Of a stretch of DNA of 64,000 nucleotides, positions 36,452 to 46,964 are shown one piece after another. Made by a program: the position numbers and the translations under genes. This DNA comes from Saccharicrinis sp963675435. Lineage in GTDB: Bacteria; Bacteroidota; Bacteroidia; Bacteroidales; Marinilabiliaceae. The notes under the pieces were generated by a model. The model saw only the letters and a program-made list of their open reading frames with translations. It was not told the origin of the DNA and ran no database searches. Every line of letters begins with the position of its first letter. Within the stretch, counting starts at the first letter, position 1. The stretch is from positions 3,596,001 through 3,660,000 of the forward strand of contig OY776216.1 of NCBI GenBank assembly GCA_963675435.1, given 5' to 3'.

Positions 36452-39091
36452 CTACTTCAAACAAGGTTTTCTTAAATAAGCTTCCCAGTCACTATTATCC
36501 AATTCAAATAATTCATGTGATTTTACATTCTCACTATTTTGCAGCTTTTCAATGAGTTCTTCTTCAAAATACTTTCTTTTAATGAAGCTAGTAACATGCT
36601 GTTCATCAACTGTCCCTTTAAGAAATGGGTATTGAATTTTTAAAGTTGAACCTCCATTATTCTTTCCCAAATTACGATCAATCAATCCAAACATTCTATC
36701 TATTCTTCCAATTCGTTGTTCATTATCTCCCGGAGTCCAGGCCATGCCATAATGAATTACTTCATCGCAGAAATATTGTAGATTGACTCCTTCCTGAAGA
36801 ACTGATGTACTAATTAAATGATTTGGATAAAAAGGAGTATTAAAACACTTGCGAATTCGTTCATTTTTTGTTCCTGCAGAATATGGATATGCAGGCTGAG
36901 TATTATTAAACTCATCCCATTTCTGATTCTTTAATTCATTTTCCGCAATCCCAAATGCCTTTTTATATACAACTTCAAAGGTTAATATTGCTTCTTCAAC
37001 CAATTGAATTAATGGTGTGTTCTCTTTGCTTTTAAGTGATAAAATTAATTCATCAACAAAAGCATTATAAAGCTTTGTTGATTGTTTATTTTGACCTTTA
37101 TGCTTCCAGTAAAGAGCAAAGAAATCAATAATATATTGTGAACCTAAACACAATCCTTTTGACAAGTAGACTGAAAACGACTCCTTTTCACTTTCTGTAA
37201 ACTCTTTATATTTTTTCTTTACCTCATCTGATAAATGCTGCCAGATGATATTTAAAAATGTTTTGTATTCATTTACTTTTTTCGAAGCAACTTCTTCTTC
37301 GATAATATTATCTCCCCCATTATATGAAACTTCCTGTCTTCGCATTTCCAGTACTGTTGTTTGGAAATCATCCTTATCGGATGAATTTCCACTTTGAGAG
37401 GTACGTTTTTTCAATTTTGTAATTACATATCCTTTTTCTGGTTGATCAACATTTAATATTGGCTGAAAAAAGATAATAAATGGAGAATTATAACGATTTA
37501 ACAAACTTAATCGGAAGTTAGATGCAGCTGTAGCCATAATCTTTTTATTCTTCTTCACTTTAAACAAATCTAGAAATCGAGAATTTGGTATTTTCACATC
37601 GTCAACTGCATCAGCTTCACCTTCTCTTTCATTATCAATATCGTTGTTATTTTCCTTGTCGGAAAACAACTGATTGAATTGCTCCCGATTTTTAACTTTT
37701 TCATAATCCAAATTATAAGTTGGAAAAAGATTATTAAATCTATCAATAAGAAAATGATCAAATTCCTTTATTGATCGTTTAGCAATTTCCTTTACAGATG
37801 GAATTCTCCTTACAAAAATCAAATATTTTAAGTTTCGTTTTTTGATTCTAGGCGAAATATATTTCAACAATTCATCGTATTTTGGATGAGAGGGGATTCC
37901 GTTATTAATATGAGAAAATATTTTTTTATACTTCTCAACTAACTCTTGAAGTATTTCAGCATCATTTCCATTATAAAAATCACTTCCTTTTGTTTGTTTA
38001 CTTTCATCTTCTGATTCGTCGATCTTTTCGGTTGGAATAAATTCCGTTCCTTCAAGATAATTAAGCAATCTTCTCCCTTTACTTAAATCAGTTACATTCT
38101 CTGCACTTTGCTCAACCAATTTTTTCTGATACAAAGCAAAAAACAACTCTGATTCTATTGGATTTCCTAATTCTGCAATAGAAGCTTCTTCTTCTCTATA
38201 TTCAAATTTCTCTTTATTATTAAGTTTCCGGTTTCTTCTAACAATCTGATTTTTAATTATACTTTCTAATTCTAGACTCTCATGTTCACTTTCAGGGATA
38301 AAATACTTTAAAATATTTTTAATATCAGAACTCGAAGTATGATTTGGTGTGGCAGTTAATAAAAGCGTTTTCTTTGCTATGCCTTTGAATATGGTTTTTG
38401 CAGCTAAGTCTTTTTGTGTTTTAGAACCATATCTCCTAAAAAAATGGGCCTCGTCTATAATTAATAAATCAAATGGAGCTTCATCTTTATTTACCAATGT
38501 TTTAATCGCTTTATTTATTGCTCGTCCAATTTGTTCAGCATTATTAGTTTCAACATCATCAGACAATAACCTCCTAATGTTACTTGCTCTTGTTGATTTT
38601 TCGTCTTTTGTTGTAAGTGCACTAAATGAAGTTGTTTTTGCAATAAAAAACTGATTTGCTTTTATTGAAACACTCTCTAATAATCTATATAAATTATCAG
38701 AAAAATGAAGAGTTGGAAATATTGATTTATCAGACAAATGGCTTTTGCAATGCTCTCTTTGAAAAGTACTATATTCAGATTTCCAATTTCTCGCAACTTC
38801 TGTTCGTGGTGCAATTACTAATATTTTTGCATCAGGATTTTCATTCCAAAGTAAAGTACAATAAGCCAAAGCCTGAATGGTTTTTCCCATTCCTACTTCA
38901 TCAGCCAGATATGCAACATTATAAGTTTTTAATATTTTTTGTATATCATGAACCCCCTTAGCCTGAATATCCGGCATGGTTTGCTCATGCTTTTGCGTAG
39001 AATATTGCCAGTCTTGATTGTTTCGTTCAAAACAAAAGAATTTCTCTATATCTGGGTCAATTTGTAATTCAGTAAATTCAGACATATGCAT
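36452..39091 (-). CDS. SNF2-type superfamily 2 helicase of an unnamed three-gene system (879 aa)
   Basis: Walker A is ADEVGMGKT (K70), motif Ia LVIAPRTEVARNWK, DEAH-type motif II IIDEAHFFRRYG (213-216), motif III LLLTATPNHTSSSD; the C-terminal lobe has STSVLQEGVNLQYFCDEVIHYG and WTPGDNEQRIGRIDRMFG (motif VI). A ~450-residue insert of unknown fold lies between the lobes. The enzyme should translocate on duplex DNA. Its start overlaps the PLD gene stop by 14 nt, so it is the last gene of a tight three-gene unit. It resembles the helicase subunits of defence systems such as DISARM, but I cannot assign it to a named one. Confidence 0.8.
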   Translation of the reverse strand: MHMSEFTELQIDPDIEKFFCFERNNQDWQYSTQKHEQTMPDIQAKGVHDIQKILKTYNVAYLADEVGMGKTIQALAYCTLLWNENPDAKILVIAPRTEVARNWKSEYSTFQREHCKSHLSDKSIFPTLHFSDNLYRLLESVSIKANQFFIAKTTSFSALTTKDEKSTRASNIRRLLSDDVETNNAEQIGRAINKAIKTLVNKDEAPFDLLIIDEAHFFRRYGSKTQKDLAAKTIFKGIAKKTLLLTATPNHTSSSDIKNILKYFIPESEHESLELESIIKNQIVRRNRKLNNKEKFEYREEEASIAELGNPIESELFFALYQKKLVEQSAENVTDLSKGRRLLNYLEGTEFIPTEKIDESEDESKQTKGSDFYNGNDAEILQELVEKYKKIFSHINNGIPSHPKYDELLKYISPRIKKRNLKYLIFVRRIPSVKEIAKRSIKEFDHFLIDRFNNLFPTYNLDYEKVKNREQFNQLFSDKENNNDIDNEREGEADAVDDVKIPNSRFLDLFKVKKNKKIMATAASNFRLSLLNRYNSPFIIFFQPILNVDQPEKGYVITKLKKRTSQSGNSSDKDDFQTTVLEMRRQEVSYNGGDNIIEEEVASKKVNEYKTFLNIIWQHLSDEVKKKYKEFTESEKESFSVYLSKGLCLGSQYIIDFFALYWKHKGQNKQSTKLYNAFVDELILSLKSKENTPLIQLVEEAILTFEVVYKKAFGIAENELKNQKWDEFNNTQPAYPYSAGTKNERIRKCFNTPFYPNHLISTSVLQEGVNLQYFCDEVIHYGMAWTPGDNEQRIGRIDRMFGLIDRNLGKNNGGSTLKIQYPFLKGTVDEQHVTSFIKRKYFEEELIEKLQNSENVKSHELFELDNSDWEAYLRKPCLK

Positions 39092-40964
39092 TCTGTATAA
39101 ATTCCTTTTGAGCCTTTGTTAACTTTTTAAAATCTTTAATTGGAGCAATTAGTTCTAAATCTGGAAGAAGCTTCTTTTCGTTATGTAATCTCACAATGCT
39201 ATTGTATTCCTTAAAAAGGAAATATTTATAAACTAATGAAGATACTTTTTTTTTCTCTTTATTTTGCGAAGGATCATCTATAGTGTTTTGAAACTGATCT
39301 TCAATATGCTGTTTCAATTCCAGAAGATTTCCAGAACAAGAACGGGTTACCCTCTTTAACTGATCTTTGTTTTCGCATGCATTTATCTTATTTCGCAAAT
39401 TCTTCATAGCATAAAATAAAACAAAATAAGCACCTATATATGTATCAGGAACATCTGCTGTTCCCGTTCTTTCTTCATCACTCAGTTCATCATCAACGGG
39501 ATACCTTACACCACCTCCTTCAGGCAGATCGTCTCCTGAATTTAATATTAACGATTGTAATACTGCAGAAAGGTTCTCAAAACCAATTGCCGTTCTATAT
39601 GAACCATTTATTTCAACGAATGAAGCTTGATAAACTATTTCATTTTTCATGTTATAAACTTCATACATTCGATCTCTTAGATATCTCTTTATATCTTGGA
39701 ATACATATCCTGACCTTAATTTAGATAGCTTTATTTTCTTGTCAGAATCTGGCAACTTAACTAATAGTTCATCAATATTGTTATTCTCTAATTCGGTTTT
39801 ATCATAGAATGAGATTCGGAATGTATCCCAATCCAATGAAAGCGTAATTATCGAACTATATGAATTCAATAGCATTTCTTTATCCAACTTTAAATCTTCT
39901 GAACTTGAATAAGCCGGGATAAAATTCTCTATGTTTTTTATTAAACTCTTTCGTTCTTGAGGTTTTATCGCCTGTATAATTCCAGCTTCAATATTATTTA
40001 CTCCATTATTGCCAAGGTTAAGAGCTGAAGATGTAAAGTTCCATGATCCTATAGCAACCTGATCGGCATTTAACCAAACTTTAGCATGTTGTAAGGATGA
40101 ACTATCAAACTTATTCAACTTCAATCCCTTGTCTTTACTAAATGATATATTATCTATCTTTTCAATTTCGTCCTTTATTGATTCTTCTATTCTTACTTTA
40201 TCCAATGAATAGTCCGGAATTAAGTTCAACTTTGTATCTGTTGCTTTGAAATTGGTATTATAAAGAGAGATAATATGATCAGAAAAATATGGAGACCACA
40301 CATGCACTTCTTCTGCATTTGTATCAAATACATCAAAAAGTTTTCTTTGATCTTCAGCCCCTGAAATAGAAGATATGAACTGCATATCATCATCTGTAGT
40401 ATTGGTACAATTCGCAAGTACCTTATTTTTCACTTCTTCCAGATTATTATATTCTAAACAATCATTTGTATCAAGAAGAAGTTTTGTAAAGAACTGAAAA
40501 ACCTCTTCTAATATCTTTTCATTTTCAAGCGTTTTAATAGATACTGATTCAACATTTTTACCATAACCACCTACAGTTAAGTTAGCTGACCCAACAACTA
40601 TTTTGGCTTTATAATCTGCATCAACCAATAGCGTAACCTTGGGATGAAAAACGCCTTTTCTAAACTGATCCCCAAATCGAGAAGGATCAATAGGAATAAA
40701 AGGTGTTGCAATTCGTTTGGAATGTGTTTTGCTTACCGCTCTATAATCATGAAAAACAACAAAATCGTATTTCTGATCTCGCAACTCCAACACAGCACTT
40801 TCAATATCGTATATTGTGCGAATTTCATTGTATGATTTTCGCGTAATTGCAGACAAAAAATACTTCTCAATAAAATGATTGTTTAAATTGAAAGTAGTGG
40901 TTAATACTAACTTCAAAGTATTTAACTCTGATATTGCTTTTGTAAATTCTTTATACAGCTTCAT
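39078..40964 (-). CDS. Two-HKD phospholipase D-family nuclease (628 aa)
   Basis: The first HKD site is FHPKVTLLVD (H107, K109) with GSANLTVGG (125-133). The second, at roughly residue 290, is QHAKVWLN with GSWNFTSSALNLG. Two HKD sites in one chain form a complete PLD active site, as in PLD-type nucleases. The C-terminal ~250 residues match no family I know. The gene overlaps both neighbours by 14 nt, so it works with the SNF2-type helicase after it and the unknown protein before it, most plausibly as the DNA-cutting subunit (inference). Confidence 0.78.
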   Translation of the reverse strand: MKLYKEFTKAISELNTLKLVLTTTFNLNNHFIEKYFLSAITRKSYNEIRTIYDIESAVLELRDQKYDFVVFHDYRAVSKTHSKRIATPFIPIDPSRFGDQFRKGVFHPKVTLLVDADYKAKIVVGSANLTVGGYGKNVESVSIKTLENEKILEEVFQFFTKLLLDTNDCLEYNNLEEVKNKVLANCTNTTDDDMQFISSISGAEDQRKLFDVFDTNAEEVHVWSPYFSDHIISLYNTNFKATDTKLNLIPDYSLDKVRIEESIKDEIEKIDNISFSKDKGLKLNKFDSSSLQHAKVWLNADQVAIGSWNFTSSALNLGNNGVNNIEAGIIQAIKPQERKSLIKNIENFIPAYSSSEDLKLDKEMLLNSYSSIITLSLDWDTFRISFYDKTELENNNIDELLVKLPDSDKKIKLSKLRSGYVFQDIKRYLRDRMYEVYNMKNEIVYQASFVEINGSYRTAIGFENLSAVLQSLILNSGDDLPEGGGVRYPVDDELSDEERTGTADVPDTYIGAYFVLFYAMKNLRNKINACENKDQLKRVTRSCSGNLLELKQHIEDQFQNTIDDPSQNKEKKKVSSLVYKYFLFKEYNSIVRLHNEKKLLPDLELIAPIKDFKKLTKAQKEFIQNAYV

Positions 40965-42294
40965 TGTTCTTAAATCCTCTACAAAAACTCATTAATGCAA
41001 AAATATAATAGTTGTTTTTCCATTCTTTTCGATCATAATCTTCTAAAGAATTACCTGGTGTGGAATGAATAATTCTATCACCATCCACTTCAACCCAAGG
41101 AAATGCATCTCTTTCTTTCATAACCTGAGTGTGATATTTCAGTAATTCAGGAATTGCATTTTCAATAGGATTATTTTTGAATACAGCTATCATCTTTGCC
41201 AGCCGTGCATTTATTCTATCAGGTTCTGATAATGATTCTAAATCCAACAATAAAGACTCCTTGAATTGGGCTAGATTTTTTTGCACATACTCTACTATCA
41301 GATTTATATTTTTGTGTTTAATGTATTGTATAGCTTCAAAGAATTTAGATGCCCATACTAAAAAAGGTTCTATCAATAGTACATCATTAAGCATTCCTTT
41401 CTCCTTATCTGGTAATGATCCGGAAAGCCCTTGTTTTATTATTTCCTCAACATCAGACTCACTTGAATTATTAACAATTGAGAATAATTCACCTGCAGCT
41501 CCTTGACCAAATCCAAGAAGTTTAATCCAGATATCCTTTGATTCTTGAGCTACCTGCTGGTGTTTCCCAAAGCAGGATCTATATAGTCTTATTATTTCTT
41601 GTGATTCATTTTCAATATCAGACCAAGGTTCCTCATTCTTTTTATTCTGAAGTAAAGATTTAACCCTACCAATAATTAACTCCTTTAACTTTTGAAAATC
41701 ATGCTTTTTAGTGAAAAATGAATTGATTACATCCCAATTATTCGTGTAGGTATATGAACGAGTCATAATATCCATAGCGGTAAATGGTCCTTTGTATCGT
41801 CCATTTACACCTAAACCTCGCTGTCTAACTAGAATACCGGAATTGGGATCAATTTTAAGATCAATAACTTTACTATTATTATGAAACTCACTTGCTTTAC
41901 TTATGCCCAAAACTGCGCCTTTATCAACATCACTATCATGTGCTGTGTACATGGAATGAACCCATATATCCTCCATATACATTAAAACCCCATCAACAAA
42001 CATTTCTCTTGTTCGCAGCACCATAAAATTATTTAATGTGCGAGTATACAACTCAGGATTAGAATCGATAAATTCTTTTATAATCCAATGATGGAATAAG
42101 TTAAGTGTATAGTTCCTTATATCCGTTGCTACGGTAGTTATTTTACCACCAAATAATCTGCGACCATAATCAGACCATATTACTCGTATTCCAAGTGGAT
42201 CGCTATTGACTTCCTGAAATATATCTTCGTCCGGTTCTGTGAATATATTAAGCATTATTACGATACAATTATTCCTTTTATTCAATTCATCCAA
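40951..42294 (-). CDS. Unknown protein, first gene of the helicase/PLD unit (447 aa)
   Basis: I do not recognise the family. It is soluble and helix-rich, with YGRRLFGGKITTVATDIRNY near residue 40, a conserved-looking VRQRGLGVNGRYKGPF (~160-175) and a C-terminal KEWKNNYYIFALMSFCRG. The N-terminal part faintly recalls DUF6361-type proteins, which I cannot confirm. It starts the transcription unit and overlaps the PLD gene by 14 nt, so the three products are probably made together. A role as specificity or assembly subunit is possible. Confidence 0.5.
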   Translation of the reverse strand: MDELNKRNNCIVIMLNIFTEPDEDIFQEVNSDPLGIRVIWSDYGRRLFGGKITTVATDIRNYTLNLFHHWIIKEFIDSNPELYTRTLNNFMVLRTREMFVDGVLMYMEDIWVHSMYTAHDSDVDKGAVLGISKASEFHNNSKVIDLKIDPNSGILVRQRGLGVNGRYKGPFTAMDIMTRSYTYTNNWDVINSFFTKKHDFQKLKELIIGRVKSLLQNKKNEEPWSDIENESQEIIRLYRSCFGKHQQVAQESKDIWIKLLGFGQGAAGELFSIVNNSSESDVEEIIKQGLSGSLPDKEKGMLNDVLLIEPFLVWASKFFEAIQYIKHKNINLIVEYVQKNLAQFKESLLLDLESLSEPDRINARLAKMIAVFKNNPIENAIPELLKYHTQVMKERDAFPWVEVDGDRIIHSTPGNSLEDYDRKEWKNNYYIFALMSFCRGFKNNEAV

Positions 42295-42468
42295 GGTTTT
42301 TACGACTCTTGTCTTTCCATCTTGTCAGCCACTTGCTTAACTTGCTTAACTTCCATATAAACTTACCGCAATACTCTAAATGCTCTTTTTTCAACAGAAC
42401 AGTCTCTTCTAGAACCTAAATTAAATTTCACGGTAATTGTTAGCTGATATATTTCATCTAAAATTTAA

Positions 42469-44229
42469 TTAAAAATACCTTTTAAACTCATTTTCGATAG
42501 CAACTTGGTTTTCTTTATAGCTCCTAAACAGCATCATAACCGCATCAGCAAAATCTTTTCCATTAAATAATGAAGATCGAGACGATGGCTTAACACCATC
42601 TTTAAGTATAGAATCATGATCTACAATTCTGTCCATATACTGCATTGTTGTTTTAAAAGAATATACATGATCATTAAATTTTATATATTTTGAATCAATT
42701 CCATCTTCAATTTTATGATTTGCAAGTTGAATAAAAATCATCCAAATAAAATAATCATAATAGATTGAGTGCATAGGTTTCTCATTATATGTTAGATTTG
42801 CTGCTGATAGTTTTTTCTGAATTTCATATAATGAAAAGCAATTAAATAATACCATAAATGGCACATAAATAGAATTTTCTCCGTAATCTTTTAATAGTGC
42901 TTGATTTCCTATTGATGTCATTTGAATAATTTCTCTAAGTGACAAATTATTCGTTTTTAATAGCATCCTAAGTATGAGTCTCAGGAACTTTGCGGCTGCA
43001 ATATCATATCTATCATTGTTATATAAAGTATACTCATCAATCATACTCTGTACAGCATCTACATTGTTGTAATAGAAAATATTCTTGCTGAAGAATTTAT
43101 CAAAATAGCCCCTTGAATCAGTATCAACTCCGTATTTATGATTGAAAATGCTTGTTAGATTATTATAATCAGCAACTAAAATAGTCTTATCAAAGCCAAA
43201 CTTATTGCTAAAACCTAGCATTTCTGAGTTATAATCATCCACATGAGCAGATAACACATTTAGTATTCTAAAAATATGATCCGGATCCATGCGGTCTAAA
43301 TCATCAATTACCCAAACAATTTGTTTCCCTTTCTCTTTAAGCTGTTCTATTAATTGCCTAATCAATTGTGTATAAAAGTTGTCCTCAAAAATGGAACCTT
43401 CTTGTTCATACACTTCCTTTATGAAAGACTTGGCCAATTCCTCCTCTGATAATTGGTTATCTAATTGTTCTTTATTATGCTTTTCAATAAGTGCATATAA
43501 ATCTTTGTATATATCATGTAGGCTACGACCTACCATGGGAAGCAAACGAATAAATGGTGCAAAAACATTGTGTATATTTTTACCTATAAAGCTCGATACA
43601 GATTTAATGCGACTAATATCTACATTCTCAAATTCAATGTCTCTACCTAATAATTGAAACAATAATTCCGTTTTAATGTATCTAAAGATATCTTCGTTAT
43701 TTGATACAGAAAAGTTTACCGGATAAATATGAAACACCTCATAATCATGTTCCTTTTCGTCGAAATAAAGATTTAAAAATGTTGTTTTACCATGACCGAA
43801 GGGAGCTGAAAATAATATTCTTGGGTTATTGGGTTGCTTTAAATGACTTTCAAATTCCTTAAAGGGATTTGTAACTGGAATACTTAAATTATCAATATCA
43901 TATATCAGACCTAGCTCTAATACATCTTCAGGTAAATCTTCGACTAATATTGTCACAAAACTACCTAGGTCGCTTGTTGGAGTATAATTAACTGACAAAT
44001 AATCAAGTTCACCTTTTGACATTACTTCTCTACCAATTCTTATAGGTTCCTCAAAAGAATGTGAATTGTTAACTGACAATAACTTTAAGCCAAAATCCAA
44101 ATTTGAAAGCTTATCAGCTTCAATACTTTCAGAGAATATACCAAGTAGCTTAAAGTACCGCTTATCTGCTTTTAAAGATATACTTATTTTAGGATTGTCT
44201 TTTGTTAGTGTTTGATATTGATAAGCCAT
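42469..44229 (-). CDS. KAP family P-loop NTPase (586 aa)
   Basis: Walker A is FGHGKTT (144-150) and Walker B is IVWVIDDLDRMDPDHI (D309, D310), the hallmark of KAP NTPases, followed by a long helical region. KAP proteins usually carry membrane helices between the Walker motifs. Here only a weak hydrophobic stretch (~215-235) is present, but the gene upstream, 27 nt away, encodes a 4-TM protein that may supply the membrane part. KAP NTPases occur in several bacterial anti-phage systems (e.g. Tmn). It is last in the long minus-strand run from hsdR. Confidence 0.8.
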   Translation of the reverse strand: MAYQYQTLTKDNPKISISLKADKRYFKLLGIFSESIEADKLSNLDFGLKLLSVNNSHSFEEPIRIGREVMSKGELDYLSVNYTPTSDLGSFVTILVEDLPEDVLELGLIYDIDNLSIPVTNPFKEFESHLKQPNNPRILFSAPFGHGKTTFLNLYFDEKEHDYEVFHIYPVNFSVSNNEDIFRYIKTELLFQLLGRDIEFENVDISRIKSVSSFIGKNIHNVFAPFIRLLPMVGRSLHDIYKDLYALIEKHNKEQLDNQLSEEELAKSFIKEVYEQEGSIFEDNFYTQLIRQLIEQLKEKGKQIVWVIDDLDRMDPDHIFRILNVLSAHVDDYNSEMLGFSNKFGFDKTILVADYNNLTSIFNHKYGVDTDSRGYFDKFFSKNIFYYNNVDAVQSMIDEYTLYNNDRYDIAAAKFLRLILRMLLKTNNLSLREIIQMTSIGNQALLKDYGENSIYVPFMVLFNCFSLYEIQKKLSAANLTYNEKPMHSIYYDYFIWMIFIQLANHKIEDGIDSKYIKFNDHVYSFKTTMQYMDRIVDHDSILKDGVKPSSRSSLFNGKDFADAVMMLFRSYKENQVAIENEFKRYF

Positions 44230-44256
44230 ATTATTGTATTTCTTTAGGAATAAAAA

Positions 44257-44943
44257 TTAGCAACGTTTCTTCTCAATAAACTCCTTTAGTAGTTCCAGGT
44301 CCTCATCTATTCTTTTATTACTTGTTCCTGTTATTTTTAAGGTCACTAGTAATAAAAAACCCGCTACAGTAGCTACTCCATATGAAACCATTGGTAGTTC
44401 TTTAAAAGGCAAATCAATTAATGTAGCATAAATAAAGTACAATGCAGAACCAAATATGGCTATTACAGGTACTAATGCTAATATGCCAACAATTATCTTC
44501 CAAATTGTTTTTGTTGCTAAAAAATAATCCAATATAACATCTAGTTGGTTTATAGGAAGAATGCTTGAATGCATTAATCTATGTTTTTCCATTAATGAGC
44601 AATCTCCGGTATAGAAAAATAATAAAGTATCATATTGAACTCGCAACTCATTATACCTAGCTAGATTCAATGCCATAATGTAATAACAAAAGGAAAACAA
44701 CAAAGGTGTTGCGATTTGTACCAAACGTAAATCCTCGACAGATATACGCCCCAACGATATCTTCTTGATTAACTCCGCATCAAAAGCATAATATAATAAC
44801 ACAATAAGTATGGAGTAAAAACAGAACTTCCAGGCTGTTGTATTGGATTCTTTTAATCCTTCTTTGACCTGAGCATAGTAGTCTTTGATAAAATCTTTTT
44901 TGTCTTCATCAGGTAGTATTTTTAAGAGTTGGGATGTTTTCAT
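44257..44943 (-). CDS. 4-TM membrane protein, probable KAP partner (228 aa)
   Basis: Four hydrophobic segments are visible: about 43-60, 77-96, 147-172 and 182-202. Between TM2 and TM3 is a ~50-residue loop (LRVQYDTLLFFYTGDCSLMEKH). The C-terminus is a short acidic helix. I know no family. It shares one base with the HNH gene stop (TAATG) and precedes the KAP NTPase by 27 nt, so co-translation and a joint membrane complex are likely. Confidence 0.6.
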   Translation of the reverse strand: MKTSQLLKILPDEDKKDFIKDYYAQVKEGLKESNTTAWKFCFYSILIVLLYYAFDAELIKKISLGRISVEDLRLVQIATPLLFSFCYYIMALNLARYNELRVQYDTLLFFYTGDCSLMEKHRLMHSSILPINQLDVILDYFLATKTIWKIIVGILALVPVIAIFGSALYFIYATLIDLPFKELPMVSYGVATVAGFLLLVTLKITGTSNKRIDEDLELLKEFIEKKRC

Positions 44944-45815
44944 TAAGGTAGGGTGTCGATAAGTTTATATCCGTTGGTATTCAAATATTCCAACCCAACA
45001 AAATAAAAAGGTTCATAATATCCTTGAGAATCCTTCTTATTCAGTTGAAGCTGAATCTTACTAAATTTTTCTATAATATCCTCAATAGAATCTGTTGCTG
45101 TAATTAAGCTTGATATAAGTTTATTAGTTTCATCAATTATCCTATATCTAACTTTTTTCAACACATCTGAGTTTAACCCTGTAACATTTATCGTTTTTCT
45201 AGTTTTTAAACATCCTTTTTTTTCGTTAACGGTAACTTTTTTATCAGAACCCACTATATATTCAAACTTATTAAAACAATCATTTTGAAGAGGATGTATT
45301 TCAATTTTATCATTCTCCTTTAATTTGTCGCAGTGATAACCTGTTTTAGGTTCCCCATCAAAAATTACAATAGTATTATTGGGGGTGATATCTACACTTC
45401 CACCATTAACTTCATCTAAATAATCTTTTGTCGCACCAAATTCATCAATAATAGATTGAAGCGAATCCGTACTAGACACTTTATAAGTAAGTTGTTTCTC
45501 TCCACCAACACACGAAAGCAACAGGTTATAATAATCGAATGTAAGATTTATAGGATCATCACTTTTGGGTTGAACATGGTCTATTCTAGTCTCCCCTTTA
45601 GTTAGATTTATTCTTTTACCACAGTAACAACAAACGTAACCTTGAGCTACTATTAAGCTTTTTCTAATTTTTTCTTTCTCAACTCTACCGTGACGATAAA
45701 GATACTTCCAAAGTTGAACCCCAGTCCTACTTGGATCGGTAATGTTTGTTTTATGAACCTGTTTCCAGGTTACAAACTCAGTAGGTTCAGTACCTTCTGT
45801 ATTAATATATATCAT
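44943..45815 (-). CDS. HNH endonuclease, PtuB-like (Septu) (290 aa)
   Basis: Residues ~55-100 carry the HNH/zinc motif: GYVCCYCGKRI, then RIDHVQPKS and YYNLLLSC. This matches the TIGR02646-type HNH proteins that pair with an SMC-like ATPase in Septu (PtuAB) anti-phage systems. The gene upstream encodes such an ATPase, with a 1-nt overlap. HNH domains cut nucleic acid. Since the ATPase gene is split by an IS, the nuclease may now lack its partner. Confidence 0.75.
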   Translation of the reverse strand: MIYINTEGTEPTEFVTWKQVHKTNITDPSRTGVQLWKYLYRHGRVEKEKIRKSLIVAQGYVCCYCGKRINLTKGETRIDHVQPKSDDPINLTFDYYNLLLSCVGGEKQLTYKVSSTDSLQSIIDEFGATKDYLDEVNGGSVDITPNNTIVIFDGEPKTGYHCDKLKENDKIEIHPLQNDCFNKFEYIVGSDKKVTVNEKKGCLKTRKTINVTGLNSDVLKKVRYRIIDETNKLISSLITATDSIEDIIEKFSKIQLQLNKKDSQGYYEPFYFVGLEYLNTNGYKLIDTLP

Positions 45816-46946
45816 TATCCAAGAATCTTTTTAAGTTTCATTAATCTTCTTAACTCAAGAATATCTGGATGTACCGAAGGCATTTCCTTCTCTAATTCAA
45901 TTATAATATGTTCTGCATTTTCAAATTCCATTCTTTCTATACATTCCTTCGCCTTTACAATTTGCGCTTTAACACGATCTGGTTGTATATTATTAACAAT
46001 CTGAAAAAAGTCTAAAATAGAATCACCATCTGCACCGTAAAGAGAATACTCTCTAACTTTATCAACATTACCTGATTTCATTACAAACAGATTGTCATTA
46101 GTTAACCTATTTAATGCATAGGTTGAATGGGTAGTTATTAATACTTGGTGATTGAAGTGATTAACCAAGTACTCCATTAATGTAATTTGCCACTCTGGAT
46201 GTAAATATGTATCCGGTTCATCTAGAAGGAAAAGACAATCTGTTTGCTTGAATAGTTCCTTTAAAGCTATTATTAACTTTAATTGATGTTCTCCTTCGCT
46301 TAAACCATCTAATTCAATTGTTTTATTTGAAGCTTCTTTTTTTATTTGAATTTTGATATTGTCCAATACTCCTAATCCATCAATATTATCCAAAACCTTG
46401 TAAAAATCCAATGGAGCAATCTCATTACTTTTAAAAAAAGAAACCATTGCCATATACAAAGCGAGCATCTGAGATGGATTATTCTCAAAAGTCATTTTTG
46501 ATATAAATTCATCAAAGAACTCATAAGAAGTAGTATCCTTTATAGATCCAATAAATTGACCAACTATACCTTGTAAAAAATAAAATTCTTGACAGTATTC
46601 AGACAGAGCATCCTCTGAATTCACATCGTACAATTTGTTAAATTTTTCTTCTATTTTTTTTATGTTCCAACTAGGCTTTTTATAGCTAACAGTAACTTGT
46701 TTTATATTATCTAATTCTAATAACTCTCTTAGCAACATATATTCATTCTCCAATCTTGCATCACTATTAACAAATGGAAGAAATGATAAAAGTAGTTTCC
46801 TTAATGAATTAGTATTAATTAAAATGAATTCTCTTAAAGGAACGTTAGTGTTATATCTCAATGCATTTGAAAAGTTATCATAGTGCTTTGTAAACAGTTT
46901 TGAAACACGCTCACTTTCCCCTGAATAATAAGTAACAATATGATCT
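45815..46946 (-). pseudogene. PtuA-like ATPase, C-terminal part (separated by IS4-type insertion)
   Basis: The frame from the IS edge reads DHIVTYYSGESERVSKLF and continues to 45815. It contains the ABC signature LDGLSEGEHQLKL, Walker B LFLLDEPDTYLHPEW and the H-loop VLITTHSTYAL, but no Walker A. Removing the IS and one TGATCT copy joins this in frame with 48300-48700 (...YLPDHIVTYYSGE...), giving a 508-residue SMC/ABC-type ATPase. Translation of this piece alone would have to start inside, e.g. TTG 46861. It overlaps the HNH gene by 1 nt. Confidence 0.85.
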
Positions 46947-46964
46947 CAATACTTCGTTAAACTT

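Noticed and set aside
36452..42294. Assignment as DISARM
   Set aside because: SNF2-type helicase and PLD protein are present, but no DUF1998 protein (DrmB) or DrmA-type helicase gene.
45815..46861. Separate 348-aa ATPase gene starting at TTG 46861
   Set aside because: The frame continues upstream without stop to the IS edge and joins exactly with the N-terminal piece, so it is the 3' part of a split gene.
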